Translations under genes and position numbers: made by a program
NCBI GenBank assembly: GCA_948688495.1
Contig: CAPQSW010000003.1
Coordinates: 1 to 25,977 of the forward strand
DNA length: 25,977 nucleotides
Reading direction: 5' to 3'
DNA from: an uncultured Lachnospiraceae bacterium
GTDB lineage: Bacteria > Bacillota > Clostridia > Lachnospirales > Lachnospiraceae
The notes under the pieces: generated by a model
Told to the model about the DNA's origin: nothing
Seen by the model: only the letters and a program-made list of their open reading frames with translations
The model's database searches: none
In this document: positions 23,767 to 25,977 of the stretch, piece by piece
Position numbering within the stretch: position 1 is the first letter of the stretch
How the letters are laid out: every line of letters begins with the position of its first letter

Positions 23767-23988
23767 ATGGAGAAAGAACTTCCCATACTGTATAGCAAAA
23801 AGGAGGAATGTTGTGGCTGCACAGCATGTTATGCTATATGTCCAAAGAATGCAATTTCTATGGTAGAGGATGACGAGGGCTTTGAGTATCCGAAAGTAGG
23901 AGAAGGATGTATAAGGTGTTATCAGTGTTTGAAGGTTTGTCCTTTTAAGTCCCAACATAAGGAGAGGGAACATTTAATCAATGGATGA
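23767..23988 (+). CDS. Stand-alone 2x[4Fe-4S] ferredoxin
   Basis: This 73-residue protein has two complete CxxCxxCxxxCP cluster motifs: Cys15, 18, 21, 25 and Cys48, 51, 54, 58, each last Cys followed by Pro, with MVEDDEGFEYPKV between. It matches the N-terminal domain of ferredoxin-FrhB fusion proteins of glycan loci, but here it is a separate gene behind two FrhB-like genes that lack it. It probably carries electrons for them. The ribosome binding site is weak (TAGGTGATTG), so translation may depend on read-through from the gene 11 bases before. Confidence 0.9.
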   Translation: MEKELPILYSKKEECCGCTACYAICPKNAISMVEDDEGFEYPKVGEGCIRCYQCLKVCPFKSQHKEREHLING

Positions 23989-24060
23989 TAAAAAGAGTCG
24001 AATATTTGCTATTTATTGGCAAGTGGTACAATATAGTATATCTTATGGAGGAAATTTTAA

Positions 24061-25473
24061 ATGGAGACACAAGAAAGAGTGGAACGAGAGATAAGCTTAG
24101 TAGACTTAATGTGGAATATTTTATTGAGTTGGAGAAGACTGATATGTTTGGGCATTATATTTGCAGTATTAGTTGGAGTAATGAGATATTTTTTGGATGT
24201 GCGAGCTTATAATGCATCTAAGAATATAGATTATGAGGAGATGGAGGATAGTTTGGAAAAAGAGGAATTAGAAAAACTTTCCAATGCCATTACGCTTCAG
24301 GGACGAATTAATAATTTTGAGGATTATCTTAAGAGTTCAGCAATTATGCAGATTGATCCTTATGCAAAGCCGGTATTAGAATTACAATACTATATACAGT
24401 CAGATTATATTATTAACTTTACGAGAGATAATGAACGGGATTATACGTCAGAGATTGTGTCTATGTATTGTAATTATTTGAACAGTGGAGAGCTGGCAGA
24501 GGCGGTAATCAATGAGCTGTCATTGCCCATAACAAAAGAAGATTTTGGGGAGTTAGTGTCGGCAGCTATGCGAAGTACAGACAGCTCAAGTATCTATTTG
24601 AGTATTAGTTATGCGGAGGAAGGAAAACTTGATAAGATTTCTGATGTGGTACAAAATTTGATGGAGAAAAAGTCATCTGAGTTCCAGGAGATTGGTACCC
24701 ATAAGTTGCAATTGGTGGATGAATCCCAGAGTGTAAAAGTAGATGCAAATTTAGCTGAGAGGAAGAATACGGTTTCCAATAACATTATGACGCTTAAAAC
24801 ACAACTTGGTACTTTAAAGGCGACAATGTCAGAAGAACAAAAGCAATTGTTTGATATAAAAGCCTATGAGTTGTGGGGAACGGAATTAGAGGAGTTGGAG
24901 GAGCCGGTATTTCGTATTAAATATATGATATTAGGAGCTGCGTTTGGTATATTTTTAGTATGCGCATGGGTTGCGTGTAAATTAATTTTTGCGTCCAAGC
25001 TACAATTTGCTAAAGAAATCCGCAATATATATGGGGTGCGTCTGTTCGGTGAGGCAGAGGATTTAGAACCCAAGAAGAAATTTTTATCTGGGATTGATCG
25101 TTGGATTCTCAATTTGAGAAATAGAGGTAAAAAGGCACAAACAGTTACACAGCAGATAAAGAGTATTTCTATGAACATAGCCCTTTCCTGTAGACAGCAG
25201 GGAGTGGACAGTATTTACATCACAGGCAGCGAATATAATAAGGCAGACAAAGTTTTTTTAGATAATCTAAAAAAGGAGCTTTCGACACAAAAAATCCGCA
25301 CTAAAGATGGAGGAAGCGTGTTAAACGAGCCAGAATCCCTGCAGGCAGGAGTGGAGACAGGCCATATTGTATTAGTAGAACAGAAACAAATATCAACTTA
25401 TAAAAATATCTATATGGAGTTGGAGCTGTTACGGGAATACCAGAGCGATATTTTAGGCGTTATTGTGTTATAA
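24061..25473 (+). CDS. Wzz/CpsC-like chain-length protein with degenerate BY-kinase-like tail
   Basis: This 470-residue protein has a polysaccharide co-polymerase plan: a short cytosolic N-terminus, a first transmembrane helix at about 27-45, an external helical region of some 240 residues, and a second helix at about 289-310 preceded by EEPVFRIKY. It would set chain length together with Wzy. The remaining ~160 residues are cytosolic and resemble the CpsD/Wzc tyrosine kinase domain: SMNIALSCRQQGVDSIYITGS sits where the P-loop strand should be, and the end GHIVLVEQKQISTYKNIYMELELL plus LGVIVL resembles the last part of that domain. But the Walker A GxxGxGKS is missing (GSEYNKADK) and there is no C-terminal tyrosine cluster, so it should not be an active kinase. 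The ATG has GGAGG about eight bases upstream. Confidence 0.82.
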   Translation: METQERVEREISLVDLMWNILLSWRRLICLGIIFAVLVGVMRYFLDVRAYNASKNIDYEEMEDSLEKEELEKLSNAITLQGRINNFEDYLKSSAIMQIDPYAKPVLELQYYIQSDYIINFTRDNERDYTSEIVSMYCNYLNSGELAEAVINELSLPITKEDFGELVSAAMRSTDSSSIYLSISYAEEGKLDKISDVVQNLMEKKSSEFQEIGTHKLQLVDESQSVKVDANLAERKNTVSNNIMTLKTQLGTLKATMSEEQKQLFDIKAYELWGTELEELEEPVFRIKYMILGAAFGIFLVCAWVACKLIFASKLQFAKEIRNIYGVRLFGEAEDLEPKKKFLSGIDRWILNLRNRGKKAQTVTQQIKSISMNIALSCRQQGVDSIYITGSEYNKADKVFLDNLKKELSTQKIRTKDGGSVLNEPESLQAGVETGHIVLVEQKQISTYKNIYMELELLREYQSDILGVIVL

Positions 25474-25530
25474 GCATTATTTTTGCAAAGTTCCATACGA
25501 AAAAAATTGGCATATGCCTTTCCATCATAT

Positions 25531-25562
25531 TTTTATCTGTCTCTAAATTGGAACAGATAAAA
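25531..25562. other. Inverted repeat, 10-base perfect arms
   Basis: TTTTATCTGT and ACAGATAAAA are perfectly complementary around a 12-base loop, starting 58 bases after the last coding gene. It could be the transcript end structure or a protein site. AT-rich arms and no U-run on the + strand make an intrinsic terminator unproven. Confidence 0.4.
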
Positions 25563-25590
25563 TCGAGCGCTAGACCGATGGACTAAGGTT

Positions 25591-25622
25591 GGGATGGCTG
25601 GTGTTTCGAGTGTTGCCATCCC
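25591..25622. other. Inverted repeat GGGATGGC/GCCATCCC
   Basis: Perfect eight-base arms enclose a 16-base loop. The stem is the most GC-rich in the gap, but no U-run follows. Function unknown; it may belong to an unrecognised structured RNA or be debris. Confidence 0.35.
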
Positions 25623-25768
25623 GTGAGGCATTATAAGGATAAGTGTAGGGGTTTGCTGTCGGATGGATCGGAAAGCAAAGATTTGGAGGACACAAGAAGC
25701 TCTGATGTTTAAAAATTTTTGTAAAAAGCCTCTCATATTATGGTTTTAGAAAATAAAAGATTCGGACC

Positions 25769-25797
25769 TTGACTTTTTCTATATCTGATATTATAAT
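25769..25797 (+). promoter_or_regulatory. Sigma-A-type promoter of the tRNA cluster
   Basis: TTGACT and TATAAT (perfect -10) with exactly 17 bases between them, predicted start near 25804, about 64 bases before the mature tRNA-Leu. Position and quality make it the likely promoter of the tRNA operon. Confidence 0.75.
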
Positions 25798-25834
25798 AAA
25801 AGCAATTGTTTATTTGTATTGAGGCAGTCATGTG

Positions 25835-25860
25835 TGCAGAGTATATTTATATACTCTGCA
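25835..25860 (+). other. Perfect 11-bp hairpin in the tRNA leader
   Basis: TGCAGAGTATA and TATACTCTGCA pair perfectly around a TTTA loop, and further G-U pairs could extend the base. The stem ends seven bases before the mature 5' end of tRNA-Leu. A UGUUUG follows, too short for a strong terminator. It may guide leader processing or attenuate transcription. Confidence 0.6.
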
Positions 25861-25867
25861 TGTTTGA

Positions 25868-25952
25868 GCGGATATGGCGGAATTGGCAGACGCGCTAGAT
25901 TTAGGTTCTAGTGTTTTCGGACGTGTGGGTTCAAGTCCCACCACCCGTACCA
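25868..25952 (+). tRNA. tRNA-Leu, anticodon UAG, CCA encoded
   Basis: The 85-base gene has a D-arm beginning TGGCGGAATTGGCAGACG, an anticodon stem CTAGA/TCTAG with loop TTTAGGT (anticodon TAG, reading CUA and perhaps other CUN codons), a short class II variable arm, a T-arm GTGGG-TTCAAGT-CCCAC, discriminator A and an encoded CCA. The acceptor stem pairs GCGGATA with CACCCGT: four regular pairs, a G1-U72 wobble, and A-C mismatches at 5:68 and 7:66, which is unusual. Otherwise it looks functional. Confidence 0.92.
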
Positions 25953-25953
25953 T

Positions 25954-25977
25954 GCCGATTTAGCTCAGTTGGTAGAG
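25954..25977 (+). tRNA. Second tRNA, cut by the window end
   Basis: The final 24 bases, GCCGATTTAGCTCAGTTGG then TAGAG, are the acceptor 5' strand and D-arm of another tRNA one base after the tRNA-Leu CCA. The anticodon is outside the window. The start resembles Clostridia tRNA-Thr genes, but identity cannot be settled. Confidence 0.8.

Larger units (their letters stand above)
25474..25867. other. Gap between the glycan locus and the tRNA genes
   Basis: I find no supportable gene. The gap holds a ten-base palindrome GGCATATGCC at 25509, two hairpins (25531-25562 and 25591-25622), a tRNA promoter (25769-25797) and a third hairpin just before the tRNA. A tiny open frame MFKNFCKKPLILWF (25704-25748) is too poorly supported to call. 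No classic GC-rich stem followed by U-run was found to end the glycan operon. Confidence 0.5.

Noticed and set aside
23985..24212. 75-codon frame spanning the ferredoxin end and the Wzz start
   Set aside because: It overlaps the chain-length gene in another frame, and its first codons only cover the leader of that gene; no own ribosome binding site.
1..25977. CRISPR array, insertion sequence or prophage genes
   Set aside because: No regularly spaced repeats, transposase, integrase or phage-type proteins were seen in any frame.

Overview
The window is a surface-polysaccharide (capsule or cell-wall glycan) biosynthesis locus. All 23 genes lie on the + strand, and the locus ends at a tRNA cluster. 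AT-rich DNA, strong GGAGG-type ribosome binding sites, frequent GTG and TTG starts, tight ATGA/TAATG junctions, absence of LPS genes and a CpsC/CpsD-like chain-length protein point to a low-GC Gram-positive, most likely a Clostridia/Lachnospiraceae-type gut anaerobe. This is an inference from style; no taxonomic marker gene is present.

Layout. Positions 1-604 hold no gene I can support. Positions 605-4066 encode a two-unit NeuD/PglD-type acetyltransferase fusion, a PIG-L-type deacetylase, a PglC-type phosphoglycosyl transferase that would start the lipid-linked unit, and a sugar N-formyltransferase. Positions 4163-6671 encode a HisH-like / HisF-like / WbpG triad for sugar amidination. A GT4 glycosyltransferase follows, then a good promoter (8081-8109) with a repeated CTGTTA operator-like element. 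Positions 8229-14562 encode WbpA, WbpI, a GT4 enzyme, WbpD, WbpE and WbpB. Positions 14648-21720 encode an AsnB-type amidotransferase, a Wzy-like polymerase, another GT4 enzyme, a pyruvyl transferase and a Wzx flippase. Positions 21731-25473 encode two FrhB-like proteins, a stand-alone 2x[4Fe-4S] ferredoxin and a Wzz/CpsC-like protein with a degenerate kinase-like tail. A 390-base gap with hairpins and a tRNA promoter leads to tRNA-Leu(UAG) and the first bases of a second tRNA.

How it works together. WbpA, B, E, D and I form the complete known route from UDP-GlcNAc to UDP-ManNAc3NAcA. The WbpG/HisH/HisF triad would turn the 3-acetamido group into acetamidino, the sugar known from Pseudomonas aeruginosa O5 antigen. 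The AsnB homologue could amidate the uronic acid. The deacetylase and formyltransferase suggest an N-formyl substituent, and the pyruvyl transferase suggests a ketal. One initiating transferase plus three GT4 enzymes fits a repeat unit of about four sugars, flipped by Wzx and polymerised by Wzy.

Most striking are long G homopolymers inside coding sequence. A G10 run sits at the exact joint of the acetyltransferase fusion, with stops in both other frames just after it. A G11 run near the 3' end of the first FrhB-like gene is placed so that losing one G lets the frame read on to a TAATG overlap with the next gene. A G8 run lies near the 5' end of a glycosyltransferase gene. Together they look like contingency (phase-variation) tracts acting on glycan decoration, although assembly error in homopolymers must be excluded.
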